Below are positions 36,301-41,000 of a stretch of DNA of 64,000 bases, in pieces. Numbering within the stretch: position 1 is the first letter of the stretch; each line of letters opens with the position of its first letter. This stretch comes from CBDESN01 sp965242495 (GTDB taxonomy: Bacteria; Pseudomonadota; Alphaproteobacteria; MPNO01): contig OZ251446.1 of NCBI GenBank assembly GCA_965242495.1, positions 2,356,001 to 2,420,000 of the forward strand, read 5' to 3'. The notes below the pieces were generated by a model. That model worked only from the letters and a program-made list of their open reading frames with translations. It did not search any database and had not been told where the DNA came from. Position numbers and translations under genes: made by a program.

Positions 36301-38055
36301 CAACGCCACCACCGACCCGCCGTCGTCGTCCACGATGGCCAGCTCCACGTCCGCCGGGTTCGCCAGAACGCCGTTTCCTCCCGACGCCGTTCCCGACACC
36401 GTGACCTGCCGGCTCACCGTGTCGGCGGCGTTGTCCACCGCGGTCACGGTCACGTCCCCGACGCTCGCCGTATCTCCCGCCGCGATGGTCAGCGTATTGG
36501 CCGCGCTCCGCGTGAAGTCGCCGGCGACCGTTTCCGTCCCCGCCGCCGGCGCCGCCGTCACCGTCACCGTCACCGCTTCGCTCGACGGGCGCGAGAGCGC
36601 CGCGGTCACCGACGAAACCCCCGCGTTCTCCAGGATCGACGGCGGCGACAGCAACAGGGTCACCGTCGGTATCGCGTCGTCCTCCCGGATCTGCAGATCG
36701 CTGGACGACGACAGCGTCGCCCCGCGCCCGCCCGCGACCGTGGCCGAGAGCGTCACCCGCTTGACCGCGGGCGCATGAACGTCGTTGTCCACCGCCCTCA
36801 CCGTCACCACGCCGGCGCTCGTCGTCTCCCCCGCCGCGACGGTCAGGGTCTTCGCCGCGCTCAACGCGAAGTCGCCGGCGACCGCGTTCGCTCCCGGCGA
36901 CGCGGACACCGTGAGGATCGCCGCCTCGGTCGACGGTCTCGACAGCTTCGCGGTCACCGTCGAGACCTCGCCGTTCTCCGAAATCGAGAACGGCGACAGG
37001 ATCAGCCCCGCCGACGGCGTGGGGTCGTCGTCCTGGACGTCGAGGTCCGCGGACGCCGGGTCCGCCACCAGCCCCCAGCCGCCCGAGACCGCGCCGGAGA
37101 CCGTCACCGTCTTGTCCGGCGAGTCCGTCTCGTCGTTCACCGCGCTCAGCGTCACCGCGCCCGCGCTCGCCGTATCTCCCGCCGCGATGGTCAGGGTCTT
37201 CGCGCTCGACAGCGTGAAATCGCCCGCGGCAGCGTTGGTCCCCGCCGTCGCGGACACCGTGATCGTGATCGCCTCGCCCGAGCTGCCGCCGCTCAACCGC
37301 GCCGACACCGTGGCCACGCCGCCGTTCTCCGAAATCGACGTGATCGGCGACTGCTGGCCGCTCCGCGTGAAGATCAGCGTCGCGGTCGGGGTGGGGTCGT
37401 CGTCGGTGACGGTCAGCGCCGCCCCGGTCACGTCCACCGCGCCTCCCGCGCTCGCCCCGGTCCCGGTCACCGTCACCGTCTTGTCCGGCGAATCCCGCGA
37501 GTCGGCGCGCCCCACGATGGTCACCACGCCGGCGCTCGCCGCCGTCCCCGCCGCGATGGTCAGCGTCCGCTCGTCCGACGTGGTGAAGTCGCGCGAAGCC
37601 GTGTTCGCCCCCGGCGCCGTCGCCACCGTGATCGTCACCGCCGCCCTCGCCGCGCCCGACAGCCTCGCGGTCACCGTCGAGAACCCGCCTTCCGGAATCG
37701 ACGACGGCGTGAGGACCAGGGTCGCGGCCGGCCTGTCGTCGTCCTCGAGGGTCAGGGTCGCGGGCCGCGGGTCCGCCACCCCGTTGCCGCCCGCCGCCGT
37801 CCCCGCCACCGACACTTCCGCGTCCGCCGCGTCCGCGGCGTCGTCCCGGCCCGTGATGGTCACCGCGCCGGCGCTCGCCGTCGAACCCGCCGCGATGGTC
37901 AGCGTCGTCCCCGACTGCGTGAAGTCCCACGTCCCCGCCGGCGCCACCGGCGTCGTCGCCACCGTCACCGTCACCGCCTCGCTCGACGGGTGCGACAGCG
38001 CCGCGGTCACCGTCGACACCCCGCCGTTCTCCGAAACCGACGACGGCGACAGCAC
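17098..38055 (-). CDS. Giant autotransporter-like adhesin, C-terminal segment (frameshifted off the N-terminal segment)
   Basis: About 6,985 codons ending in TAG at 17098-17100. It is almost entirely ~100-residue Calx-beta-like repeats (SSSISENGGVATVTATLS, AAGSTASAG, DSPDKxVTVSG, LTLxDDD), then a capping region near nt 18820-19300 with two Cys, a last He_PIG module, a helical linker (RLAAVNRSILPELSRA) and a ~407-residue beta-barrel ending LDLRIRW. The terminal aromatic residue and the alternating pattern are typical of autotransporter translocators. The in-frame GTG at 38055 lies inside a repeat (LVLSPSSVSENGG), so it is not a real start; the segment continues the gene that starts at 57566, displaced one base near 38,105-38,117. 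If the break is real, this half would lack a signal peptide and would not be exported. Confidence 0.85.
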   Translation of the reverse strand: MLSPSSVSENGGVSTVTAALSHPSSEAVTVTVATTPVAPAGTWDFTQSGTTLTIAAGSTASAGAVTITGRDDAADAADAEVSVAGTAAGGNGVADPRPATLTLEDDDRPAATLVLTPSSIPEGGFSTVTARLSGAARAAVTITVATAPGANTASRDFTTSDERTLTIAAGTAASAGVVTIVGRADSRDSPDKTVTVTGTGASAGGAVDVTGAALTVTDDDPTPTATLIFTRSGQQSPITSISENGGVATVSARLSGGSSGEAITITVSATAGTNAAAGDFTLSSAKTLTIAAGDTASAGAVTLSAVNDETDSPDKTVTVSGAVSGGWGLVADPASADLDVQDDDPTPSAGLILSPFSISENGEVSTVTAKLSRPSTEAAILTVSASPGANAVAGDFALSAAKTLTVAAGETTSAGVVTVRAVDNDVHAPAVKRVTLSATVAGGRGATLSSSSDLQIREDDAIPTVTLLLSPPSILENAGVSSVTAALSRPSSEAVTVTVTAAPAAGTETVAGDFTRSAANTLTIAAGDTASVGDVTVTAVDNAADTVSRQVTVSGTASGGNGVLANPADVELAIVDDDGGSVVALSLSPSSISETGGVATVTAVLSPVMNDPVTVTVTTAPGTGADAGDFALGAATTLTFASATGTSAGVVVVSAVGDAVDEPDQAVTVSGTAASRGDVSDPRPVTLTVVDDDNPPVVSISSPSVTEGAAGATATLSFEVTLDAASGRQVVANWTERTDLGGTATAGTDYVAPAGGRLTFAPGETSKTVPVTVTGDGVHEPDETVKLGVTPLSTLRLTLGTAAVGTGTIVDDETLPTAALKLAPASISENGGVSTVTATLSGKSSAAVTLTVAAAPGTGAAGGDFALSAADTLTIAAGTTASVGAVTVTAADDDADSPDKSVTVSATAAGGNGVAAPAEATLTLTDDEAAPTVTLALSRTSIEEDPNAAASERRAAVTATLSGKSSAAVTITVSAAADANAAADDFALSSAATLTFAAGSTTSAGAVTVAAADDDVDSVVDTSVAGKRVAVSGTAAGGGIADPAGVLHLLIVEDDDAGLTVDPAFPTDPARPWFVVDEGDDAAFTVRLDSEPTEDVTVAVASTDAAQGSVSPESLTFTAANWSTAQTVTLTGVEDHVVDGDGDYRVTLDPDAAGDGTDAYDGVATIGAPVKTTNADVAGIVASASAVTVTEGGAGAAFTVKLASKPKADVTVTATSADAGDAQVATGAGAALRFAGAQTLTFTAGDWSTAQTVTVRAVDDAVDEADGEPVAITLDPASTGDGLYDGLADATVTATVIDDDAAPTAALALSAASISESGGVATVTATLSGPSSAAVILTVSAAAVSSSDAEDADFALSAATTLTIAAGSTASAGAVTVTAVDNDAHAPDEDRKVAVSAAVAGGRGVVAAPADATLTLTDDETLPEAALALSMNPISENGGIATVTATLSGKSDEAVTITVAAAAGTNADADDFALSAARTLTIAAGTTASAGTVTIVATDDATAGPGKQVTVSGTAAGGNGVEAPNDVTLTLTDDDGVPQVVLALSPAAIDESGAGNVATVTATLSEAARAAVTVTVSAAAVAASGAEDADFALSPARTLVVAAGSTVSAGTVTIAAADNDVDAPDKRVKVSGTAASDRTIAQPVDVTLTIADDDPTPAATLALEPSSISEAGGVSTVTATLSGASSAATTITVSAAAVAASGAVADDFMLSSATTLTIAAGDTASAGVVTVTAKDNDVDSPDKRVKVSGAASNSHGVAAPSEETLAVTDDDDPPTVTLALSRTVIEEDSNAAADQRSATVTAALNHPSHAAVTVTVSAAAGANAAADDFALSVNRTLVVAAGRTASVGAVTITAVDDAIDSTVADNTARKRVIVSGASSGAADPAVGVAHPADAALAIVEDDDAGLTLDPALPANASDPWLTVAEGGTAAFTVKLATEPTGNVTVKAASGDTDEGTLSSGAGTPAASTTLTFTASNWNAAQTVTLTGVIDDTVDGDVDYDLTLDPDGESADAYRNAATVAAKARTTNVDAAGLALSRTAVTVAEGGAGESFTVALAKRPLADVTVTVKTEKNEDAGQVEVAAGGGSSFAASQTLTFTNGDWSAAQTVTVKAVDDAVDEPDGDVPLALVTESAGAPPYEALAPVTVTARVNDDDATPTATLALSPSAISEDGGVSTVTATLSGAASDPVTVTVSAAPGAGTDFTLSAAKTLTIAAGSTASAGDVTITAANRDTTATANRSVTVSGAAAGDNRVPNPSDVTLTIFDDDGDPKVSLVSSSSSISESGGVATVTAVLNRAVPGAAVTVTVSAAAGTGAADGDFSLSNPATLTIAAGATASTGAVTVTAVDNDVDSPNKQVEVSGQAASSATVSGPDAVTLALADDDPTPAATLALSPASISESGGVATVTATLSGVSSEAVTLTVAAAPGAGAAGTDFALSAAKTLTIAAGSTASAGAVTVTANGNGVDSPDKSVTVSATAAGGNGVADPRGATLTLADDDPTPTVTLALSDSSIAENGGVSTVTATLSGESSAAVTVTVSAAPAGVVTPSPNRALVIAAGATASTGLVTMTAVDNGAVAPAREVTVSGASAGGNGVADPADVTLTVTDDDTPRVTLALSSSSISEGGVSTVTATLDKTSTAAVTVTVSASAGADTDGADFTLSAANTLTVAAGSTASAGAVTVTAAQDALDEAAGAVTVTGRVDSSVREISDPAAVTLAIADDDAPPALSISSPTVTEGSAGESATTALSFQVTLSAASGREVKVNFADVVTGSGAGTASAGNDYTTLSSGALMLSIARGATAATTGMLTFAAGETAKPLDAAVVADKINEPDETVKLTLSGAVNATLATATGTGTITDDDDPPTLGFQHTALRETEGDTRSQQPASACAVISQSTGYGPIGAKVSTSDGTASAGTDYNAIVSQDIGFPHAPGGLARSTERQCFSVSWRGDEVDEHDETFVVTLHNLTGRATLTPNRTATTLTIVDDDPAPTLSLALSDPISGQPNTIKELAAAPSAERMATVTASLSAASGAAVTVTVQAAPGTNAAADDFTLSANTKLTIAAGATASTGVVTITAVDDDVDSIVDSAVAGKKVTLSASVTGTASQMAAATDSQGNPTAVAELLIWEDDRAALVTDPAFPRCRRAPCPVWLSVDEGAGETFTVKLNSEPTTNVTVAVKSSDSGEGLVSSGAGAAAASTRLTFTPANWETAQTVTLHGVADDVVDGDGDYTIRLFPDTPDEATDAYHVIGGASVRPQTVRTTNVDAAGLVLSKTAVTVTEGGAGEAFTVRLTSKPAGAVTVTAASGAADEARLSVGVGPTDGSKDLVFTPDDWRQPRQLTVMAVDDTVDEADGEEVVITLDPKSADDADYGAAGLANGTVTATVNDNDDAPTVTLAASPSSISENGGEATVTATLSGVSAEPTTVTVTGVSGFYAAGSDATIVIPAGQTANAADTATVDAVDDDVHQGAAGRSTTVTATVGNGVGAGAVTGAALALTDDEAAPGATLSLSDASISENGGTSAVSATLSRASAAATTVTVTAVAGAYTVGSDATIVIAAGDTTAASDTATIAAVDNATDEANRTATVTGTLANDRGAGAVTGAELTLEDDDAAPTPIMSISPPSSPISENGGTATVSLTLSHPSSAATTLTVAASAGVYTVASGAGASIVIAAGETANASDTAVITAVDNDVDADTRTASLRATLVNDQGLSLTSLSVGIEFSDDDTAGVSVAPATSTSSRLQTTEAGGRATFTVTLDTEPTGDVVLDIASSDTAEGVVSPSSLTFTATTWSTAQTVTLTGVNDSPGVADGSQDYAVTLTVNQTGTADANYDALSAVTVYAANRDDDLGLDVGAVTGQATEAGGTATFTVALLTQPSAAVTVTVTSRDTGEGLVSAGGGAPASSTTLTFTAGSSGTWNVDQTVTVTGQDDDVHDGAVAWTVRLDPASGDSDYNGLANEDVSVTTTDDENPPDVTLSLSPSSISENGGEATVTATLSGVSAEPTTVTVTGVSGFYAAGSDATIVIAAGQTANAADTATVDAVDDDVHQGAAGRSTTVTATVGNGVGAGAVTGAALALTDDEAAPGATLSLSDASISENGGTSAVSAALSRASAAATTVTVTAVAGAYTVGSDATIVIAAGDTTAASDTATIAAVDNATDEANRTATVTGVLANDRGAGAVTGAELTLEDDDAAPTATLSVAAPSISEDGGTTAVSATLNRPSSAATTVTVTAVAGAYTVASGAGAAIVIAAGQTANALDTATINAVDNDVDAVDNMVTVAGAATNDQAAADTETVSVTGASLTITDDDAAGFAVSPATSSTSRLRTTESGDRATFTVALESEPTGNVVLDVASSDTAQGAVSLSSLVFTALNWSAAQTVTLSGVDDSPGAADGSQTYEVTLTVNQTSTADANYDALSAVTVYAVNADDEFGLDVGTVTGQATEAGGQATFPVKLLTQPTEAVTVSVSSLDSGEGRASPSSLTFGTTNWSVNQTVTVTGLNDDVDDGVVTWNVRLDPASGDADYNALANVDVSVTTTDDDGPPAVTLSLSPSSIDESGTANTAAVRATLSRASGAATTVTVTAVSGFYTVGSDATVVIAAGNTAAASDTAAIAAVDNDVDEPDRTPTVTATVANDRAAADSTTMAVTGAALTIRDDDAAPNATLSLNPATVAENGGTSAVSATLSRASSAATTVTVTAVSGFYTVGSDATIVIAAGATAAASDTATIAAVDNDVDEPDRTATVTAALGNGQGVGSVTGATLTLTDDETLPTATLVLNPASISEAGGVSTVTARLSGKSSAAVTLTVSAAAGTGAVSGDFSQTGTTLTIAAGATASAGRVTVTANDNMAATGSKQVTVSATAAGGNGVANPANAALTLTDDDAPQVTLALSSSSIGENGGAATVTATLDRISAVAVTVTAAAAPVSPAVATDFTLSSANTLTFAANATTSSGVVTITAANNDTDAPNKSVTVSGASSDSLGLANNPSPVTLTITDDDAAPGATLSLSDASIAENGGTSVVSAALSHPSSAATTVTVTAVSGSFTVPSGAAGYVVIAAGDTTAASDTVTITAVNNDVDEPNRMATVAAAVTNDQGAGSVTAVTLTLEDDDATPTAALSVNPGSIPENGGTAAVSATLSGRSSQPTTVTVTAQANVYTVAPGAGGTIVIAAGATTTTDTATVTAVDNDVDAADNAATVTGTAANGHGVTAAATGASLTITDDDAAGIVMDPATTTASRVRTSEDGSQATVDVTLASEPTGDVRINVASLNAGEGAASPSSLTFTSTNWNTAQTVTLTGVDDSPGAPDGSQNYTVTLTVDTANTADANYDALSAATIYAVNADDELGLDVGAVMGQATEAGGAATFTVRLVTDPALAAASSQSVTVTVSSRDTGEGAVSPSSLTFTAGSSGNWNVNQTVTATGVDDDVDDGAVTWDVRLDTSSAGNSDYDGVPDVDVSVTTTDDDDAPDVTLALSPASISENGGTATVRATLNRASDEATTVTVTAVSGFYTPGSDATIVIAAGDTTSADTATITAVDDAIHQGAAGRTTTVTATVANDRAAADSTTMDVTGAALTLNDDDAAPNVTLSLSDASIAENGGTSVVSATLSRASSAATTVTVTAVSGAFTVPSGAAGAIVIAAGDTTAASDTVTITAVNNDVDEPDRPATVTATAANDRGAGSVTGAALTLEDDDDAPTAALSLASSSISEDGGTTAVSATLSHRSSAATTVTVTAQANAYTVASGAGATIVIAAGATTSSDTATIMAVDNDVDAADNEVTVTATAANDQASAESQTVTVTGVTLRLTDDDAAGIVVAPATSSTNRLRTTEAGVQGGQATFTVKLASEPTGNVALDVASSDTGEATVSSSSLTFTASTWNTAQTVTLTGVDDSPTPSDPNPAAGSRPYTVTLTVNQGSTADDNYDGLPAVTVHAVNADDEYGLALAPTNGVTGRVTEGGGTATFTVALQTRPSAAVTVTMTSRDEDGNPDASEGAASPSSLVFDAGNWSRAQRVRVTGVDDDVDDGDVVWKLRLDTSSGGDANYNALANVDVAVTTIDDDAAPTVTLALEPASVSEKGGVSTVTARLSHFSIEPTTVTVAASAAGDYTLSADTMLTIAAGRIASEGTVTVTAVDDDVDNAENRSAVVTGTARNAMGVGAVTGATLTIEDDDVAGFAFAREEDRGFGRSRMLDVTEGGSTTYAVALASEPTGPVTVRIESGNVDVTPDPSSLTFTAANWNTAQAVTVTAAEDEDELADTGSLTHAGSGGGYAGVTGAVSTLVSGDVRIRVEEGTNPYRIEGRLVTVTAEAGAPSGIEVDLEGAASGPPLTLTFGPPADDVPMESDRHSLGSEASWRTVVDIEAEGAVPDSGIGVCLPVTPGLRDAAQGRPLLLLHYDGETWTAFADSSESGGRVCASGVASFSPFAAGYADTKPAFPADFAMTALVFTVDEAIDPPVPLPAATGGDGTLRYELSPALPPGIERDDDRRLFGTPTEASERRPYTWTAADMDGSSQQATLTFTIEVKPALEEARARLAAVNRSILPELSRATWGSAVEAVAGRLESPAPGAGLADAAAAALKAQEGAQDDGEGVSWRDLVTGRTFAVGLGAGGGGEGAGGGFGFRDAVMWGAGSRRSLSLEKAALGWSGDLFSAHMGVDAPLGESLRGGLAASWFESAIEYTDRSGEAAVSGVHESRMAAVHPYLGWTGPDGSRLWGTLGYGAGEIEITDAEVLDRFGVQKGDSAFMGAAAGGSVPVLSAGGVTLALKGSGEATRYSVDDNGSALAAVAVATHRLRLTAEGSRAYALPGGGTLTPSLEAGGRWDGGDGETGAGVELGGGLEWTLPSRGLAVEARGRTLAAHAGDVEEWGASGAARLSPGPGGRGLSFELSPSWGAAGSGLSRLWEEGVAGRGSSSSDDGGDDAGAARLETELGYGIGFWSGAGVATPYAGFGYEENGGRRYRLGTRFELGPRLAVGLEAERKEGAIHPEHGVKLDLRIRW
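18820..19300 (-). other. Cys-containing cap domain before the barrel
   Basis: Between the last Calx-beta-like repeat and the barrel linker is a non-repeat domain with GIGVCLPVTPGLRDA, LLLHYDGETWTAFADSSE and RVCASGVASFSPFAAGY. The two Cys stand out in a protein nearly devoid of Cys and could form a disulfide (inference). I recall similar LLxYDGxxW...VCAxxxxFSPFAxG segments at the same place in other large Ig/Calx-beta surface proteins, but have no named domain for it. Confidence 0.5.
19900..26860 (-). repeat. Higher-order cassette recurring about four times
   Basis: A paired-repeat cassette recurs at about 19900-20640, 21690-22400, 24440-25130 and 26170-26860. On the minus strand each reads SRLRTTEAG or a variant, then ATFTVxLxSEPTG, WNTAQTVTLTGVDDSPG, NYDALSAVTVYAVN and GLDVGAVTGQATEAGG. 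Between cassettes sit two or three ordinary Calx-beta-like repeats. This shows the array grew by copying multi-repeat blocks as well as single repeats. Confidence 0.7.
25499..26150 (-). repeat. 650-bp duplicated block, copy 1
   Basis: Nearly identical by eye to 27239-27890, with only a handful of substitutions over ~650 bp. The offset is exactly 1740 bp (580 codons), so the frame is kept. It encodes one repeat plus most of the next (LSDASISENGGTSAVSA and AGAVTGAALALTDDEAAPG). Flanks on both sides diverge sharply, marking duplication or gene-conversion endpoints. Confidence 0.8.
27239..27890 (-). repeat. 650-bp duplicated block, copy 2
   Basis: Partner of 25499-26150. Differences include AGCGTACCG versus AGCACGCCC near the left end, a few synonymous changes, and an ATPAGQT versus AIAAGQT-type coding change near the right end. 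The high identity compared with neighbouring repeats argues for recent exchange inside the gene. Confidence 0.8.
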
Positions 38056-38093
38056 CAGCGTCAGGGTCGGCAGGGCCTCGTCGTCGGCCAGGG

Positions 38094-41000
38094 TCAGGAT
38101 CGCGTCGGCGGCGCCGCCACCCCGAGGCCGCCCGCGGCCCGCGCCGACACCCGCACCCGCCTGTCGGGCGCGTCCGCGGGGTTGTCCACCGCCGCCACCG
38201 TCACCGCGCCGGCGCTCGCCGTCGAACCCGCCGCGATGGTCAGCGTGTTCGCCGCGCTCAGGTCGAAGTCCGCCGCCGCCGCGCCCGACGCCGCCACCGG
38301 CGCCGCGGACACCGTGAGGGTCACCGCTTCGCTCGACGGGTGCGACAGCGCCGCGGTCACCGTCGACACCCCGCCGTTCTCCGTAATCGACGCCGACGAC
38401 AGCGCCAGCGTCGCCGTCGGCTTCGCCTCGTCATCGGTGATGGTCCCCGTCGCCGCCGCGGTCCCCAGCGTCGCGTTGACCGGCGCGCTCAGGATCACCT
38501 TCACCGTCTCGTCCGGCTCGTCCGCGGCGTCGCCGGTCACCGTCACGTCCACGGTCCGGCTCGTCTCTCCCGCGGCGAAGGTCAGGCTCCCCGAGGCCAG
38601 CGCCGTGTAGTCCGTCCCCGCCGTGGCCGTGCCGCCCGTGTCCTCCGCGTACTCCACCGTCACCCGCTTGCCGCTGGCCGCGTCCAACGTCACCGGCAGG
38701 GACAGCGTCGCCGTCGCGCCCGCCGCTCCTTCGGCCACGCTCGCCGCGGCGATGGCGACCGTCGGCGGATCGTCGTCGTCCAGGACCGCGAGCGTCAGGG
38801 CGGGCGGATCCAGCGCCCCGCCGCCCGACGCGGCTCCCGACACCGTCGCCGCCTCGTCCGCCTCGTCCAGGGCGTCGTCGGCCGCCGCGACCGTCACCAC
38901 CCCCGCGCTGGCCGTCGCCCCGGCCGCGAACACCAGGCTGGTGGATGCGCTCAGGGAGAGGTCCGCGGCGGCCGCCGGCGGAACCGCCGCCACCGTCACC
39001 CGCACCGTCACCGCCGCGGACGCGGCCGGGCTCAGGCTGGCCGTCACCGTGGCCGCGCCGCCGCCCTCCGTCACCGACGCCGACGACAACGCCAGCGCCA
39101 CCTGCGGCGCCCCGTCGTCGTCCACGATGGCCAGCTCCACGTCCGCCGGGTCCGCCACGCCGTTGCCGCCCGCCGCGGCTCCCGACACCGTCACGGCGAC
39201 CGACACGTTCCCGTCCGGCTCGTCCCTGCCGTTGTCGTTGGCCGTGATCGTCACCGCGCCGCTGCTCGCCGTCGCTCCGGCCGCGATGGTCAGCGTCGCG
39301 CCGGTCTGCGTGAAATCGCCGGAGGCCGCGCCCGCGCCCGGCGCCGACGTCACCGTCACCGTCACCGCCTCGCCCGAGGGATGGGAGAGGCTGGCCGTCA
39401 CCGTCGCCTGGCCGCCCGACTCCGCGATGGACAGCGGCGACACCGCCAACGCAACCGTCGGCAGGGAGTCGTCGTCGGTGAGCGTCAACGCCGCCCCGGC
39501 GACGTTCCCCGCCGCCACGTCGTTGGCGACCGACGCGGTCACCGTCACGTTCCGGCCCGCGCCGCCCTCATGGGCGTCGTTGTCCACCGCCGTCACCGTC
39601 GCCGTGTCGGAGGCGTTGGCCGTCGCCCCGGCCGCGATGACGATGACCGCGTCCGAACCCACGCCATAGGCCCCCGCCAGGGGCGTCAGCGTGATGGTGG
39701 TCGCGGCCGGCGAGGCGCCGGAAAGGGTCGCCGTCACCGTCGCCACACCGCCCGCTTCCGCAATGGTTGCCGGTTGCAGCGCCAGCGTCACCGTCGGCGC
39801 CGCCTCGTCGTCGGCGATGGTCAGCGTCGCGGCGGCCACCGCGCCCGTGCCCCCGGGGAAGCTGTGGTCGTTCGTCATGCTGCCCGAAACCGTCACCTCT
39901 TTCGCCGCCCCATGGACGTCGTTGTCGTTGGCCGCCACCGTCACCTGCCCGGCGCTGGCGGTCCCTCCCGCCACAATCGTCAGCGTCCTGGCCGCAGACA
40001 GGGTGAAATCGCCCGGCGCCGCATTCGTCCCCGCCGCCGCCTGCACCGTCACCGTGGTCGCCGACGACGACGGATGCGACAGCGCCGCCGTCACCGTCGC
40101 CACCCCGCCCGCCTCCGAAATCGAGCTTCTCGACAGCACCAGCCTCGCGGTCGGCGCCGCATCGTCGTCGGCCAGACTCAGCGTCACGGCGGGCGCATCC
40201 GGCATCCCCGCAGGGCCGGCCGCGGTCGCCGTCAGCGTCACCTGCTTCGCCGGCCCGTCCTGGTCGTCGTCCACCGCCGTCACCGTCACCCGCCCGGCGC
40301 TGGCGGTCCGCCCCGCCGCGAAGGTCAGCGTCCTGGCCGCCGACAGCGTGAAATCCCGCGCCTGCGCGTTCGTCCCGGCTGCCGCCGCCACCGTCAGCGT
40401 CGCCGCCAGCGTTGACGGGCGCGACAGGGCCGCGGTCACCGTCGCCGCCCCGCCCGCCTCCGAAACCGTCGTCGGCGTCAGCGCCAGCGTCGCCTGCGGC
40501 GCCGCATCGTCGTCGTTCAGCGTCAACGACGCCCCGGTCACCTCGTCGTCCGCGCCCACGGCGTTCGCCACCGACGCCGTCACCGTCACGCTCCGCCCGG
40601 CGCTGCCCTGGTGGACGTCGTCGTCGGTCGCCGTCACCGTCGCCTCATCGTCCTTGTTGCTGGTCCCGCCGGCCGCGATGACGATGGTGGCGTCGCCCAC
40701 CGCATAGCCCCCCGCCACCGGCGTCACCGTCACCGTCGTCGCCGCCCCCGATGGATGCGACAGGGTCGCGGTCACCGTCGCCGCCCCGCCCGCCTCCGAA
40801 ACCGAACCCGGCGCCACCGCCAGCGTCACCTCCGGCGTGGCGTCGTCGTCCACGATGGTGAGCGTCACACTCAGCGGGTTCTCCACGCCGCTGCTGGCGG
40901 CGACCGCGCCGGAGACCGACAGAACCCGGTCGGCCGCATCTACGTTGTCGGCCACCCCCGCCACCCACACCGACCCCGTGCTGGCGGTTGCGCCCGCCGC

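Noticed and set aside
38053..38055. GTG at 38055 as a genuine start of an independent 6,985-residue gene
   Set aside because: It lies in the middle of a repeat strand, has no signal peptide after it and no ribosome site, and the upstream repeat continues once one base is restored.
19825..38610. A 6,261-codon open frame on the plus strand
   Set aside because: It is codon-aligned antisense to the adhesin and Arg/His-rich. It stays open because the adhesin avoids TTA, CTA and TCA codons. Its composition flips at the frameshift near 38,105, which confirms it is a shadow.
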